Assembly (NCBI RefSeq): GCF_900116765.1 | Contig: NZ_UETC01000002.1 | Location: 248,001-312,000 of the forward strand | Source: Jannaschia seohaensis | GTDB taxonomy: Bacteria; Pseudomonadota; Alphaproteobacteria; Rhodobacterales; Rhodobacteraceae | DNA length: 64,000 bases | Direction of reading: 5' to 3' | Part shown: piece after piece, positions 37,105 to 46,960 of the stretch | Position numbering within the stretch: position 1 is the first letter of the stretch | Layout: the number at the start of each line of letters is the position of its first letter | Notes under the pieces: generated by a model | The model's database searches: none | The model's input: only the letters and a program-made list of their open reading frames with translations | Told to the model about the DNA's origin: nothing | Made by a program: the position numbers and the translations under genes

Positions 37105-38569
37105 TCTCGTAAGCGTCGCGCACCAGCCGGTCGAGCGCACGCACGCCCCAGCCGGTGGCGCCCGCGGGCGACAGGTCGGTGCCCTTGGAGACCGAGGCCA
37201 CGCCTGCGATGTCGAGATGGATCCAGGGCGTGCCGTCCTTGACGAAGCGTTGCAGGAACTGCGCCGCCGTGATCGAGCCCGCGGGCCGCCCGCCCACGTT
37301 CTTCATATCGGCCACGCGGCTTTTGAGCTGCTTGTCATAGGCCTTGCCCAGCGGCATCCGCCAGGCGCCCTCGCCCTCGGCCTCGGCGGCCTTCAGGAAG
37401 GCGCCCGCGAAGGTGTCGTCATTTGAGAAGACGCCCGCGTTCTCGTGGCCCAGGCCGATGATGATCGCGCCGGTCAGGGTGGCGAGGTCGACCATGCCCG
37501 CGGGCGAGAACCGCTCTTGGGCGTACCACATCACGTCGCACAGAACGAGGCGGCCCTCCGCGTCGGTGTTGATGATCTCGACTGTGTCGCCCTTCATCGA
37601 GGCGACCACGTCGCCGGGGCGGATGGCGCCTCCGTCGGGCATGTTCTCGACCAGGCCGACGAGGCCCACGACATTGGCCGTGGCCTTGCGCTTGGCGATG
37701 GCGTGCATGGCGCCCGCGACGGTGCCCGCGCCGCCCATGTCCATCGTCATGTCCTCCATCCCCGCCGCGGGCTTGAGCGAGATGCCCCCGGTGTCGAACA
37801 CGACGCCCTTGCCGATCAGAGCCAGGGGGGCCTCGTCCCCACCGCCCTTCCACTGCACCACGACGACCTTGGAGGGCGAGACGGAGCCCTGCCCCACCGC
37901 CAGCAGGCAGCGCATGCCGAGTTCGGCCAGCTTGTCCTCCTCCAGCACCTCGACCTCGCAGCCGAGATCCCGCAGCGCCTCCAGGCGCGCGGCGAACTCG
38001 GTCGTGGTCAGCACGTTGGAGGGTTCGTTGACCAGATCGCGGGTCAGGAACACGCCCTCGGCCTGCGCGGCACGGTCGACCCAGGCGGCGGCCATCTCGT
38101 CGGGCTTGGCGCAGAGCACGGAGATCCCGGCGGCAGGCTTGGCCTCGTCCCCGGTCTTGTGGTCGGTGAAGTCGTAGCCGCGCAGCGCAGCGCCGAGCGC
38201 GAGGTCCAGCGCGGCCCCATGCCCGCCCGCGATCAGCGTCAGCGGCTTCGTCCCCCGCTCCCCGGCGAGCTTCGCCCCCGCGCCCAAGGCCGTCTCGCGA
38301 TCGGCTTTCTTGTCGAGGCGGACGAGGACGACGCGCTCGGCCTCCATTCCCGACGGAAAGCCCAGGGACATCACCTCCCCAGCCTTCATCTTCTCCCAGC
38401 CCTCGGACTCGACCGCCCGCTTGATGGCGCCCTTGGTCAGCCGGTTGAGCCGGCGTGCGCCCTGGTCGAGCTTCCCGTCCCCGGGAATGAGGGCGGCGAC
38501 GACCCCCTCGGCGGAGGCGAGCGCGTCGAGATCCAGCGCGGAAAAGGAAACGGCGGCGGGGTGTGTCAT
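37097..38569 (-). CDS. pepA: Leucyl aminopeptidase
   Basis: Cytosolic M17 metallopeptidase removing N-terminal residues, hexameric and needing two divalent metals. The 490-aa protein has 'LIGKGVVFDTGGISLKPAAGM' (metal-binding Lys/Asp region, quoted in part), 'NMPDGGAIRPGDVV' and the signature 'NTDAEGRLVLCDVMWY'. The ATG at 38569 is 'MTHPAAVSFSALDLDAL'; the open frame further upstream is not homologous. It is divergent from lptF, with 134 bases between starts, and translationally linked to holC. Confidence 0.95.
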   Translation of the reverse strand: MTHPAAVSFSALDLDALASAEGVVAALIPGDGKLDQGARRLNRLTKGAIKRAVESEGWEKMKAGEVMSLGFPSGMEAERVVLVRLDKKADRETALGAGAKLAGERGTKPLTLIAGGHGAALDLALGAALRGYDFTDHKTGDEAKPAAGISVLCAKPDEMAAAWVDRAAQAEGVFLTRDLVNEPSNVLTTTEFAARLEALRDLGCEVEVLEEDKLAELGMRCLLAVGQGSVSPSKVVVVQWKGGGDEAPLALIGKGVVFDTGGISLKPAAGMEDMTMDMGGAGTVAGAMHAIAKRKATANVVGLVGLVENMPDGGAIRPGDVVASMKGDTVEIINTDAEGRLVLCDVMWYAQERFSPAGMVDLATLTGAIIIGLGHENAGVFSNDDTFAGAFLKAAEAEGEGAWRMPLGKAYDKQLKSRVADMKNVGGRPAGSITAAQFLQRFVKDGTPWIHLDIAGVASVSKGTDLSPAGATGWGVRALDRLVRDAYENG

Positions 38570-38703
38570 CAGCGGCTCCGAAGTTGAGATCGCCGCGAGG
38601 GTAGTGCGCGGAAGAGGGGTTTTCCAGGCACCATCGGACGCGAGGGTTTGCCGCCCGCGCGGGCTGCGTCTAGAGAGGAGGGACTCACGTCCTGAGGGGG
38701 GCA

Positions 38704-39825
38704 ATGGGCACGTTCGACCGATACTTGGCGGGCCAACTTCTGACCTATTTCGGCTTTTTCAGCTTGGTGCTGGTCGCGGTCTACTGGGTCAATCGCGCCA
38801 TCGGCCTGTTCGACCGCCTGATCGAGGGCGGCGCGGGCCTCGGCCTGTTCCTGGAGTTCACGGCCCTGTCGCTGCCCAATGTGATCTTCATCGTGCTGCC
38901 GGTCTCGGCCCTGGTGGCGGTGCTCTACGGCATCAACCGGATGAGCGCCGACAGCGAGATGGTCGTGGCGCAGACGACCGGCCTGGGCCCCTGGCATCTG
39001 GCGCGGCCGGTGGCGATCTTCGGGTTGATCGTGGCGCTGATGGTGACGGTGCTGGCGCATCTGCTGGTGCCCGCCTCGCGCACCGCGCTGGCCGAACGCG
39101 GCGCGGCCCTGAGCCAGGACGTCACCGCGCGCTTTCTCAAGGAAGGCGAGTTCCTGCATCCGGGCGACGGCGTCACCGTCTATGTCCGCGAGATCACCGA
39201 GGCGGGGGAACTTCTGGGGCTGTTCCTGCAAGACCGGCGCCATGGCGAGACGCGCACCTCCTACACGGCCGAGCGGGCGCTGCTGGTGCGGGGCGATGCG
39301 GGGACGCGGCTGGTCATGTTCGACGGGATGGCGCAGACGCTGACGGTGGCGGACCGGCGGATCGTGACGGTCAGCTTCGAGGATTTCGCCTACGATCTGG
39401 CCGGGCTGACCGAGGGCGCGGGCGACCGCCGCCGCGACCCGCGCGAGCTGCCGACCCTGGCGCTGCTGCGCGGGGATGCGGCGGCGCAGGCCGCCACCGG
39501 GGAAGGCCCGGCCGTGCTGGTCTCCGAGGGTCATATCCGGATCGTGGAAGCGATCTTCGCCTTCTCCGTTCCGCTCCTGGCCTTGGGCTGCCTGCTGCAA
39601 GGCGGGTATTCCCGCCTGGGGCTCTGGCGGCAGATCATGGTAGCCGTTCTGTTGGCAATCACTCTGAAGATGCTGGTCAACGCGGCAGAGAACGCGGCGC
39701 GGGACGATGGGGCGCTCTGGCCGCTGCTCTATGTGCCGCCCGGGCTGGGCCTGGGGCTGTCGGCGGCCTTGCTGTGGCGCGCGGCGGTCGGACGGCGGCC
39801 CTTCGCGCGAGGGTTGCCCGCGTGA
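38704..39825 (+). CDS. lptF: LPS export permease LptF
   Basis: An inner-membrane permease of the LptB2FG ABC exporter that moves lipopolysaccharide from the inner membrane to the LptA bridge. The 373-aa protein has the YjgP/YjgQ layout: three membrane helices, a large periplasmic jellyroll domain (about 130-265), three more helices. Typical are 'DRYLAGQLLTYFGFFSLVL', 'LPNVIFIVLPVSALVAVLYG' (both in part) and 'MSADSEMVV'. It overlaps lptG by 4 bases (GTGA). First gene of an operon running through rsmA. Confidence 0.95.
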   Translation: MGTFDRYLAGQLLTYFGFFSLVLVAVYWVNRAIGLFDRLIEGGAGLGLFLEFTALSLPNVIFIVLPVSALVAVLYGINRMSADSEMVVAQTTGLGPWHLARPVAIFGLIVALMVTVLAHLLVPASRTALAERGAALSQDVTARFLKEGEFLHPGDGVTVYVREITEAGELLGLFLQDRRHGETRTSYTAERALLVRGDAGTRLVMFDGMAQTLTVADRRIVTVSFEDFAYDLAGLTEGAGDRRRDPRELPTLALLRGDAAAQAATGEGPAVLVSEGHIRIVEAIFAFSVPLLALGCLLQGGYSRLGLWRQIMVAVLLAITLKMLVNAAENAARDDGALWPLLYVPPGLGLGLSAALLWRAAVGRRPFARGLPA

Positions 39826-40919
39826 TCCTCGATTTCTACCTCGCGCGCCGCTTTCTGGGCCTCGTGATCATGGTCACGCTGGTTTTCGTCGGCCTGCTGC
39901 TGCCCCTCGACCTGATGGAGCAGCTCCGCCGCCTCGACGACGAGGGCGCGGGGATCGGCGACGGATTGCGACTGGCGGCGCTCAACCTGCCGGCGGCGCT
40001 CTATCAGATCCTTCCGCTGATCGTGATGCTGGCGACGCTGGCGCTGTTCCTGTCGCTCGGCCGTTCTTCGGAACTGGTGGTGATCCGGGCGGCCGGACGC
40101 TCGGCCGCGCGGGCCGTGCTGGCGCCGGTGGTGGCGGCCCTCGCGCTGGGCGTGCTGGCGCTCGTGATCGTGAACCCGATCGTCGCCGCCACCCAGGACG
40201 TCTATGAGCGCGAGCGGGACCGCTTCCGCAGCGGCATTTCCTCGATCCTGTCGGTCAGCGAGGAAGGCGTCTGGCTGCGCCAGGGCGACCGCGACGGGCA
40301 GACGGTGATCCGGGCCGCGCGGTCGTCGCTCGATGGGACCGTCCTGTTCGAGGCGACCTTCATCGCCTTCGACGGCAACGGATCGCCTGAGGAACGGATC
40401 GACGCGGCGCGCGCCGAGCTCAGCGATGGCGCCTGGACTTTGGAGGACGCGAAGCGCTGGCCGCTGGGCCGGTCCGACAATCCCGAGCGGGACTCGCAGG
40501 CGGTCGCCTTCGCCACGATCCCATCCAGCCTGACGGAGAACCAGATCCGCGACAGCTTCGGGGTACCCTCCTCGATACCGATCTTCGAACTTCCCGCGTT
40601 CATCCGACAACTCGACGCGGCCGGCTTTTCCGGCCTCACCCATCGGGTCTGGTTTCAGACCGAACTGGCGAATCCGGTGATGCTGGCCGCGATGGTGCTG
40701 ATCGGCGCGGCCTTCACCATGCGCCATGTCCGATCGGGCGGCATCGGACGCATGGTGCTGCTGGCCTTGTTGCTGGGCTTCGGCGTGTTCTTCCTGCGCA
40801 GCTTCGCTCAGACCCTGGGCGAGAACGGACAGCTGCCCGCATGGCTGGCGGCCTGGTCGGCGCCGCTGGCGGCGGTGATGCTGGCGCTGGGGGTCATCCT
40901 GCAACTGGAGGACGGGTGA
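39822..40919 (+). CDS. lptG: LPS export permease LptG
   Basis: The partner permease of LptF. The 365-aa protein has the same six-helix plus periplasmic-domain plan, with 'LDFYLARRFLGLVIMV' and 'LGRSSELVVIRAAGRSA', the latter being the coupling-helix region. The start is GTG at 39822, overlapping the lptF stop in GTGA; the long open frame upstream reads through lptF in another frame. Its stop overlaps the lptD ATG by one base (TGATG). Confidence 0.95.
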   Translation: MILDFYLARRFLGLVIMVTLVFVGLLLPLDLMEQLRRLDDEGAGIGDGLRLAALNLPAALYQILPLIVMLATLALFLSLGRSSELVVIRAAGRSAARAVLAPVVAALALGVLALVIVNPIVAATQDVYERERDRFRSGISSILSVSEEGVWLRQGDRDGQTVIRAARSSLDGTVLFEATFIAFDGNGSPEERIDAARAELSDGAWTLEDAKRWPLGRSDNPERDSQAVAFATIPSSLTENQIRDSFGVPSSIPIFELPAFIRQLDAAGFSGLTHRVWFQTELANPVMLAAMVLIGAAFTMRHVRSGGIGRMVLLALLLGFGVFFLRSFAQTLGENGQLPAWLAAWSAPLAAVMLALGVILQLEDG

Positions 40920-43048
40920 TGCGGCAACTGGCGCTGGCCTTGCTTTTGTGGCTGCTGCCGCTCGCGGCGGCGGCGCAGACGGGCCCGGCGACTCTCGTCG
41001 CCGACCGGATCGATTTCGACCAGGGCCGTCTCGTGGCCTCGGGCGATGTCGAGATCTTCGCCGATGGCCGCATTCTCAGGGCCGAGCAGATCACCTATCT
41101 GCGCGAAGAGGACCGGCTGCTGGTCGAGGGGCCGCTGGTCCTGGTCGATGGCGACGACGCCGTGCTGGTCGCCGATTTCGCCGATCTCTCCGCGGATCTG
41201 CGCGGCAGCGTCTTGCAAGGCGCGCGGCTGGTGCTGGCCGACCGGTTGCAAATCGCCGCCGCCGAGATCGCCCAGGGCGAGGACGGGCGCTACACGCAGC
41301 TCTACAACGCCGTCGCCTCCTCCTGCACGATCTGCGAGGATGGCGAGGTGCCCACCTGGCAGATCCGGGCCCGCCGGATCGTCCACGACCGCGAGGAGCG
41401 GCAGATCTATTTCGATCAGGCCCGCTTCGAGGTCGCCGGCGTGCCGATCGCCTGGCTGCCCCGTTTGCGCCTGCCCGACCCGACGCTGGAGCGCTCCTCC
41501 GGGTGGCTCCGACCGCGCTTTTCCTCCGACAATCTGCTCGGCACCGGCGTCACCGCCCCCTATTTCTTCACGCTAGGCCCCTCCCGCGACCTGACCCTGA
41601 GCCCCTTCGTCACCAATCAGGAGACGCGGAGCCTGGGCTTCCGCTACCGTCAGGCCTTCGACGCGGGCGAGGTGACGGTCGAGGGCGCCATCGGCCAGGA
41701 CGGGATCCAGAAGAACGGCACGCGCGGCTACGTCTTTGCCGAAGGGACTTTTGCCCTGCCCCGCGACTACCGCCTCGTCTGGGACCTGGAGGCGGTCAGC
41801 GACGACGACTACCTCGTGCAATATTCGATCACCGATCGCGACCGTCTCGACAGCCGTGCCGCCATCGAGCGGATCGACCGCAACAGCCGCATCGTGGCCG
41901 AGACGATCCTCTACAAATCGCTGCGCGACGGCGAGTCGAACCGTTTCATCCCCACCCGCGTCCTGACCGTCGAACGTCAGGGCCGCGTTCGGCCCAACCT
42001 GCTGGGGGGGCAGCTGCTCTGGACCCTACAGGCCCATGGGCGGGAGCGGACGGCCACCCATGTGCCCGAAGGCGAGGCCGAGAACGCCGCGCGCGACGTG
42101 CTGCGGGCCTCGGCCGCCGTCGATTGGCGCCGCAGCTGGGTGACGGGAAACGGGCTGGTCTGGACCAGCCTCGCCGGGATGCACCTGGATGCCTATAGCG
42201 TGCGCCAGGACGCCAACTTCGAGGACACCACCTTCGCCCGCGCCGTGCCCTATGCCGGCCTGGAGTTGCGCCTGCCCCTGGAGCGGCACTCCGACGGCAC
42301 GCGGGAGGTGCTGGAGCCGGTGCTCCAGTTCTTCCTGGCGCCGGACAGCAAGCGCCGCACCCCGGACGAGGACAGCCTGACGCCGGAATTCGACGGCGGA
42401 AACCTGTTCGCGCCCAGCCGCTTCGCCGGCCGCGACACGCGCGAGCTGGGCAGCCGCATCAATCTGGGCCTGGGCTACACCCGCTACGACGCCTCCGGCT
42501 GGGTGGTGGGGGGCCAGGTGGGCCGCGTGATCCGCGCGGGCGATCTGGGGCAATTCCGCTCGGGCACCGGGCTCGACGGGGATGCGTCGGATTGGCTGGT
42601 CTCGCTCCGCGCCGCCTATGGGGAGCGGCTCCAATTGCTGAGCCGCTCGACCTTCGACGACGGGTTCACCTTTTCCCGGTCCGAGACCTCGCTGCGCTGG
42701 ATCGGCGCGCGCTATGAGCTCGACACGCAATACACCTGGCTCGAAGCGGACGAGGAAGCCGGGCGTCCGATCGACACCTCCGAATGGACCGTCGACGCCT
42801 CGCTGGCGCTGGGGGGCGACTGGACGGGCCGGGTCAACTGGCAGTATGACTTCAACACCAACGACGCCAGCCGCGCCGGGCTGGGCCTGACCTACCGAAC
42901 CGACTGCGTTTCGGTGGATTTCGACGTGGAGCGCCGCTTCACTTCGACGACGACCCTGCGCCCCTCCACCAGCTTCGGGCTGTCGGTCGGGCTGGCGGGT
43001 TTCGGGGCCGAGGACCGGGCGAGACGGGCGCGCAAATGTGGGCTTTGA
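40919..43048 (+). CDS. lptD: LPS-assembly outer-membrane protein LptD
   Basis: The outer-membrane translocon that inserts LPS into the outer leaflet, with lipoprotein LptE. The 709-aa protein has a signal peptide (cleavage near residue 19, after 'AAAA'), an N-terminal jellyroll ('LVADRIDFDQGRLVASGDVEI', in part) and a C-terminal beta-barrel with many alternating strands. Cysteines occur as 'SSCTICED' and near 'YRTDCVSVDF', consistent with interdomain disulfides. Length is short of E. coli LptD (784) but normal for alphaproteobacteria. Confidence 0.95.
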   Translation: MRQLALALLLWLLPLAAAAQTGPATLVADRIDFDQGRLVASGDVEIFADGRILRAEQITYLREEDRLLVEGPLVLVDGDDAVLVADFADLSADLRGSVLQGARLVLADRLQIAAAEIAQGEDGRYTQLYNAVASSCTICEDGEVPTWQIRARRIVHDREERQIYFDQARFEVAGVPIAWLPRLRLPDPTLERSSGWLRPRFSSDNLLGTGVTAPYFFTLGPSRDLTLSPFVTNQETRSLGFRYRQAFDAGEVTVEGAIGQDGIQKNGTRGYVFAEGTFALPRDYRLVWDLEAVSDDDYLVQYSITDRDRLDSRAAIERIDRNSRIVAETILYKSLRDGESNRFIPTRVLTVERQGRVRPNLLGGQLLWTLQAHGRERTATHVPEGEAENAARDVLRASAAVDWRRSWVTGNGLVWTSLAGMHLDAYSVRQDANFEDTTFARAVPYAGLELRLPLERHSDGTREVLEPVLQFFLAPDSKRRTPDEDSLTPEFDGGNLFAPSRFAGRDTRELGSRINLGLGYTRYDASGWVVGGQVGRVIRAGDLGQFRSGTGLDGDASDWLVSLRAAYGERLQLLSRSTFDDGFTFSRSETSLRWIGARYELDTQYTWLEADEEAGRPIDTSEWTVDASLALGGDWTGRVNWQYDFNTNDASRAGLGLTYRTDCVSVDFDVERRFTSTTTLRPSTSFGLSVGLAGFGAEDRARRARKCGL

Positions 43049-43064
43049 GAGGGCCGGGCGGCAG

Positions 43065-44291
43065 ATGACAAACGGATTTCTTCGTGGGCTCGCATTGGCG
43101 CTGGCGCTTGCGGCGGCGCCTGTGGCGGCGCAGGCCCAGGGGCAACCCTTTGCCCCCGCGGTGATCGTCAACGGCCAGGGCATCACCAACTGGCAGATCG
43201 AACAGCGCGCGCGGTTCTGGGCCCTGCTCAACGCACCGAACGCGACCTTCGAGGGCGCGCGGGAGGCGATGATCAACGAGACGCTTCAGATCCAGGCCGC
43301 CCGCAATGCCGGGCTGCAACTGACGCCCGAGGAACTGGACCAGGGCATGGTCGAGTTCGCCGCCCGCGGCGGTCTGGAGCCGGAGCAGTTCATCACGCTT
43401 CTGGAACAGGCGGGCGTCGCGGGCGAGACCTTCCGCGACTTCGTGCGGAACGGCCTCTATTGGCGGCAACTCGTGCAGCAGCGCTTCGGCCCCCGCGCGC
43501 GCCCCACCGATGCCGAGGTCGAGCGCGCCGTCGCCCGGGGCGGCAGCGGCGCCGGCGGTGTGCGCGTGCTGATTTCCGAGATCTCCATCCCGCAGACCCC
43601 CGAGACCCGCGACGAGGTCGCGGCCCTGACCGAGCGCCTGTCCGAGGAGATTTCGGGACAGGCGAGCTTCGAGAGCGCGGCGCGGCGCTTCTCCCGGTCT
43701 TCGAGCGCCGGACGGGGCGGACGGCTGGAGTGGCGGCCGCTCTCGACCCTGCCGCCGCAGATCGCGAGCCGCGTTCTGGCGCTGGAGCCGGGCGAGGTCT
43801 CGGACCCGGTGGATCTGGGCAGCTTCGTCGGCCTCTTCCTGCTCCGCGACTTGGACGAGAGCGGCGCGACCACGCCCGAGCCGATCTCCATCGAATATGC
43901 CGAGTATCTGATCCCCGGCGGCCGGTCCGAGGCCGCGCTGGCGCAGGCGGCCCGGATCGACGCGAACACCGACACCTGCGACGACCTCTATGGCGTGGCT
44001 CAGGGCCAGCCGCCCGAGGTGCTGCGCCGCGAGGTCGCCCCGGTGGAGGAGATCCCCGCCGACCTGCGCGCCATCCTGGCCACGCTGGACGAGGGCGAGG
44101 TCTCGACGCTGCTCAGCACGGGCGGCGCGCTGCGCCTCGTGATGCTCTGCGGCCGGGTGGCCGAGATCCCCGAGGATCCGGATGGCGCGCTGCAATCGGC
44201 GGGTCAGGCGATCCTGAACCAGCGGCTGGAAGCCTACGCACAGGGCTTCCTGGACGAGCTGAAGGCCGACGCGATCATCACCGATGGCTGA
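43065..44291 (+). CDS. SurA-like periplasmic chaperone/peptidyl-prolyl isomerase
   Basis: A 408-aa periplasmic protein with a signal peptide ('FLRGLALALALAAAPVAAQA'). A SurA N-domain-like helical region ('VIVNGQGITNWQIEQRARF') is followed by a PpiC/parvulin-type domain (about 165-265, 'RVLISEISIPQTPETRDEV', 'GRGGRLEWRPLSTLPPQI'). It would help outer-membrane proteins such as LptD to fold. ATG at 43065 is chosen because it begins the signal peptide. It overlaps pdxA by 8 bases. Confidence 0.88.
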   Translation: MTNGFLRGLALALALAAAPVAAQAQGQPFAPAVIVNGQGITNWQIEQRARFWALLNAPNATFEGAREAMINETLQIQAARNAGLQLTPEELDQGMVEFAARGGLEPEQFITLLEQAGVAGETFRDFVRNGLYWRQLVQQRFGPRARPTDAEVERAVARGGSGAGGVRVLISEISIPQTPETRDEVAALTERLSEEISGQASFESAARRFSRSSSAGRGGRLEWRPLSTLPPQIASRVLALEPGEVSDPVDLGSFVGLFLLRDLDESGATTPEPISIEYAEYLIPGGRSEAALAQAARIDANTDTCDDLYGVAQGQPPEVLRREVAPVEEIPADLRAILATLDEGEVSTLLSTGGALRLVMLCGRVAEIPEDPDGALQSAGQAILNQRLEAYAQGFLDELKADAIITDG

Positions 44292-45246
44292 GCGCCCCAT
44301 CGCCGTCACCTGCGGCGAGCCTTCGGGCGTCGGCCCCGAGGTCATCGCCGCCGCGCGCCGGGCGCTGCCGGACCTGCCCTTTTTCGTGATCGGAAATCCG
44401 CAGCACTTCATGGGCCTTGAGGTCGACGTTCAAGTGATCTCCGCGCCGGAAGAGACATCCGGCACGGCGCTCTCCGTCTTGCCCCACGACATTCCCGGCC
44501 CGCGCCGCCCCGGCCTGCCCGACCCCGCGCAGGCGGCCGGCATCGTCTCAGCCATCGCGCGGGCGGTGGAGCTGGTGCAGGACGGCGCGGCCTCCGCGCT
44601 CTGCACCGCGCCGATTCACAAGAAGGCGCTGAAGGACGGGGCGGAGTTCGCCTATCCCGGCCATACCGAGTATCTCGCCGCCTTGGCCGGCGATGTGGAC
44701 GTGGTGATGATGCTCGCCTGCCCGGAGCTGCGTGTCGTGCCCGCCACCATCCACATCGCGCTGGACCGGGTCGCCCAGGAGCTTACGCCCGACGTGCTGG
44801 AGACGGCGCTGCGCATCACCCATGCGGGGCTGCGCCGCGATTTCGGCATCGACCGACCCCGCATCGCCGTGGCGGGACTGAACCCCCATGCGGGCGAGGG
44901 CGGCACGATGGGCCGGCAGGAACAGGAGTGGATCGACGCGCTGGTGACGCGGCTGACGCCCGAACTGGGCTGCTTCGGGCCGCTCTCCGCCGACACGATG
45001 TTCCACGCCAAGGCGCGCGCGGGCTATGACGCGGCGGTCTGCATGTATCACGACCAGGCGCTGATCCCGATCAAGACCATCGACTTCGCGGGCGGCGTGA
45101 ACGTGACCCTGGGCCTGCCCTTCATCCGCACCTCGCCCGATCACGGAACCGCCTTCGACATCGCGGGCAAGGGGCTGGCCGATCCCACCTCGATGATCGC
45201 GGCGCTGCGGATGGCGGCCGACATGGCGGCACGGCGGGCCGCGTGA
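44284..45246 (+). CDS. pdxA: 4-hydroxythreonine-4-phosphate dehydrogenase
   Basis: Vitamin B6 synthesis: NAD-dependent oxidation of 4-phospho-hydroxy-L-threonine. The 320-aa protein has '[15 protein letters not shown]', metal ligands in 'YPGHTEYLA', '[18 protein letters not shown]' and '[16 protein letters not shown]', and '[16 protein letters not shown]'. Its stop overlaps the GTG start of rsmA (GTGA). The surA-pdxA-rsmA order is conserved across proteobacteria. Confidence 0.97.
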   Translation: MAERPIAVTCGEPSGVGPEVIAAARRALPDLPFFVIGNPQHFMGLEVDVQVISAPEETSGTALSVLPHDIPGPRRPGLPDPAQAAGIVSAIARAVELVQDGAASALCTAPIHKKALKDGAEFAYPGHTEYLAALAGDVDVVMMLACPELRVVPATIHIALDRVAQELTPDVLETALRITHAGLRRDFGIDRPRIAVAGLNPHAGEGGTMGRQEQEWIDALVTRLTPELGCFGPLSADTMFHAKARAGYDAAVCMYHDQALIPIKTIDFAGGVNVTLGLPFIRTSPDHGTAFDIAGKGLADPTSMIAALRMAADMAARRAA

Positions 45247-46079
45247 TCGACGATCTGCCCCCGCTGCGCGAGGTAATCGCGGCCCATGACCTGCGGGCCA
45301 AGAAGTCCATGGGCCAGAACTTCCTGCTGGACCTGAACCTGACGGCCCGCATCGCACGTCTCTCGGGGCCGTTGGAGGGCGCGCGGGTGCTGGAGGTCGG
45401 CCCCGGCCCCGGCGGCCTGACCCGGGGCCTGCTGGCCGAGGGCGCGGCGCAGGTGCTGGCGATCGAAAAGGATGCGCGCTGCCTGCCCGCCCTGGCGGAG
45501 ATCGCGGCGCATTATCCCGGGCGTCTGACCGTCCTGAACGCGGACGCGCTGGAGGTGGATGCCGCCGCCTATCTGGACCCGCCTTGGCGCATCGTCGCCA
45601 ACCTGCCCTACAATGTCGGCACCGAGTTGCTGGTCCGCTGGCTCACACCCGCCGAATGGCCCCCGCCCTGGGAGAGCCTGACCCTGATGTTCCAGAAGGA
45701 AGTGGCGGAGCGGATCGTCGCCGGGCCCGGCTCAAAGGCCTATGGCCGCCTGGCAGTTCTGGCGCAGTGGCGCTGCGACGCGGCCATCGTCATGACGCTG
45801 CCGCCCGAGGCGTTCAGCCCGCCGCCCAAGGTGCATTCGGCCGTCGTGCATCTGACCGCCCTGCCCGCGCCCCGCTTCCCCGCCGATCCCGCCGTTCTGG
45901 AGCGGGTCGTGGCCAAGGGCTTCGGCCAGCGGCGGAAGATGCTGCGCGCGGCGCTCAAGGGGCTGGTGCCGGATGTGGAGGACCGCCTGCGCGCCGCAGG
46001 AATCGCCCCGACCGAGCGGGCGGAGCGTGTCGGGCTGGAGGCCTGGTGCGCGCTGGCGCGGGCCGTGGCCGAGGGCTGA
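45243..46079 (+). CDS. rsmA: 16S rRNA dimethyladenosine transferase
   Basis: KsgA/RsmA dimethylates two adjacent adenosines near the 3' end of 16S rRNA as a late check on 30S assembly. The 278-aa SAM enzyme has '[21 protein letters not shown]', in part, '[16 protein letters not shown]', and catalytic '[14 protein letters not shown]'. Start is GTG at 45243 overlapping pdxA. Last gene of the lpt operon; it converges with the DUF4167 gene 4 bases away. Confidence 0.96.
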   Translation: MIDDLPPLREVIAAHDLRAKKSMGQNFLLDLNLTARIARLSGPLEGARVLEVGPGPGGLTRGLLAEGAAQVLAIEKDARCLPALAEIAAHYPGRLTVLNADALEVDAAAYLDPPWRIVANLPYNVGTELLVRWLTPAEWPPPWESLTLMFQKEVAERIVAGPGSKAYGRLAVLAQWRCDAAIVMTLPPEAFSPPPKVHSAVVHLTALPAPRFPADPAVLERVVAKGFGQRRKMLRAALKGLVPDVEDRLRAAGIAPTERAERVGLEAWCALARAVAEG

Positions 46080-46083
46080 GCCC

Positions 46084-46785
46084 TCAGACCTCTTCGGAGG
46101 GTTGGGTGTCGGCCTTCCCCTCGGCCTCCTCGACGGGGGCCTTGCGGCGGGCGCGGCTGCGCTTGGGCTTCTCGGCCTTCTCTTCGGCGGCAGGCGCGGC
46201 GGCGGCGGCCTCGTCCTCTGCCTTCGGCGCTTCCGCCTTGACCTTCGCACGGCTGCGCTTGGGCTTGGGCGGCGTGTCTTCGACCGGCGCGGACTCCGCG
46301 GCCGTCTCGGGCGTCTCGACCAGTCCGCTCTCGCGGTCGCCGGTGTCGATCACCTCTTGGGAGGTATCCTGCTGCCGGTCACTGCGGTCTCGGCGGCGGT
46401 TCCGGCTCTCGCCGCGATTGCCCTGCTCGCCACCCTGGCTGGCCTGATCGCTCCGCCCGGTCTGCGAACCGCCGGAGCTCTGCTGGCCTTGCCCGCCCGG
46501 CTGGTTGCCGCCCTGCTGCTGCTGGCGGGCCTCGATCTCCTTTTGGGCGGCGGCGAGCATCCGCGTGTAATGCTCGGCATGCTGCTGGAAATTCTCGACC
46601 GCCACCCGATCGCCGGACAGCTGCGCGTCGCGGGCCAGCTGGTTGTATTTGTCGATGATTTGCTGGGGCGTGCCGCGCACCTTGCCCTCCGGTCCCGAGC
46701 TATCAAAGACGCGGTTGACGATGTTGCCGCCCTGGGGGCGGTTGTTGCGGTTCTTGTTGCGCGAGCGCGACTTGGAGCTTCTCAT
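46084..46785 (-). CDS. DUF4167-domain protein
   Basis: A 233-aa protein with a basic N-terminus ('MRSSKSRSRNKNRNNRPQGG'), the DUF4167 core ('VFDSSGPEGKVRGTPQQIIDKYNQL', in part, and 'GDRVAVENFQQHAEHYTRML') and a long acidic/basic low-complexity tail (Gln/Gly-rich, then Lys/Arg-Ser and Glu-rich). The N-terminus looks RNA-binding; the exact role is unknown. The ATG at 46785 fits the family start. Found beside prmC/prfA in Rhodobacterales. Confidence 0.9.
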   Translation of the reverse strand: MRSSKSRSRNKNRNNRPQGGNIVNRVFDSSGPEGKVRGTPQQIIDKYNQLARDAQLSGDRVAVENFQQHAEHYTRMLAAAQKEIEARQQQQGGNQPGGQGQQSSGGSQTGRSDQASQGGEQGNRGESRNRRRDRSDRQQDTSQEVIDTGDRESGLVETPETAAESAPVEDTPPKPKRSRAKVKAEAPKAEDEAAAAAPAAEEKAEKPKRSRARRKAPVEEAEGKADTQPSEEV

Positions 46786-46960
46786 ACCGGGATAGGGTCC
46801 GCTTTGATTTTGCCGGGGACCCTGCCCGACATCACTGCGGGTCGATGGGTCCGGGTTTCTCGGGCGTTGCATCCGGGGCGGAGGCTGCGCCTTCCGTCAT
46901 CCGCTGGTTGCAAGAGAGTTATGGGTGCCGGGACGGCCGGATACAAGTCGAATGTTGCGT

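Noticed and set aside
46084-46300. Low-complexity repeats
   Set aside because: They encode the charged tail of the DUF4167 protein.
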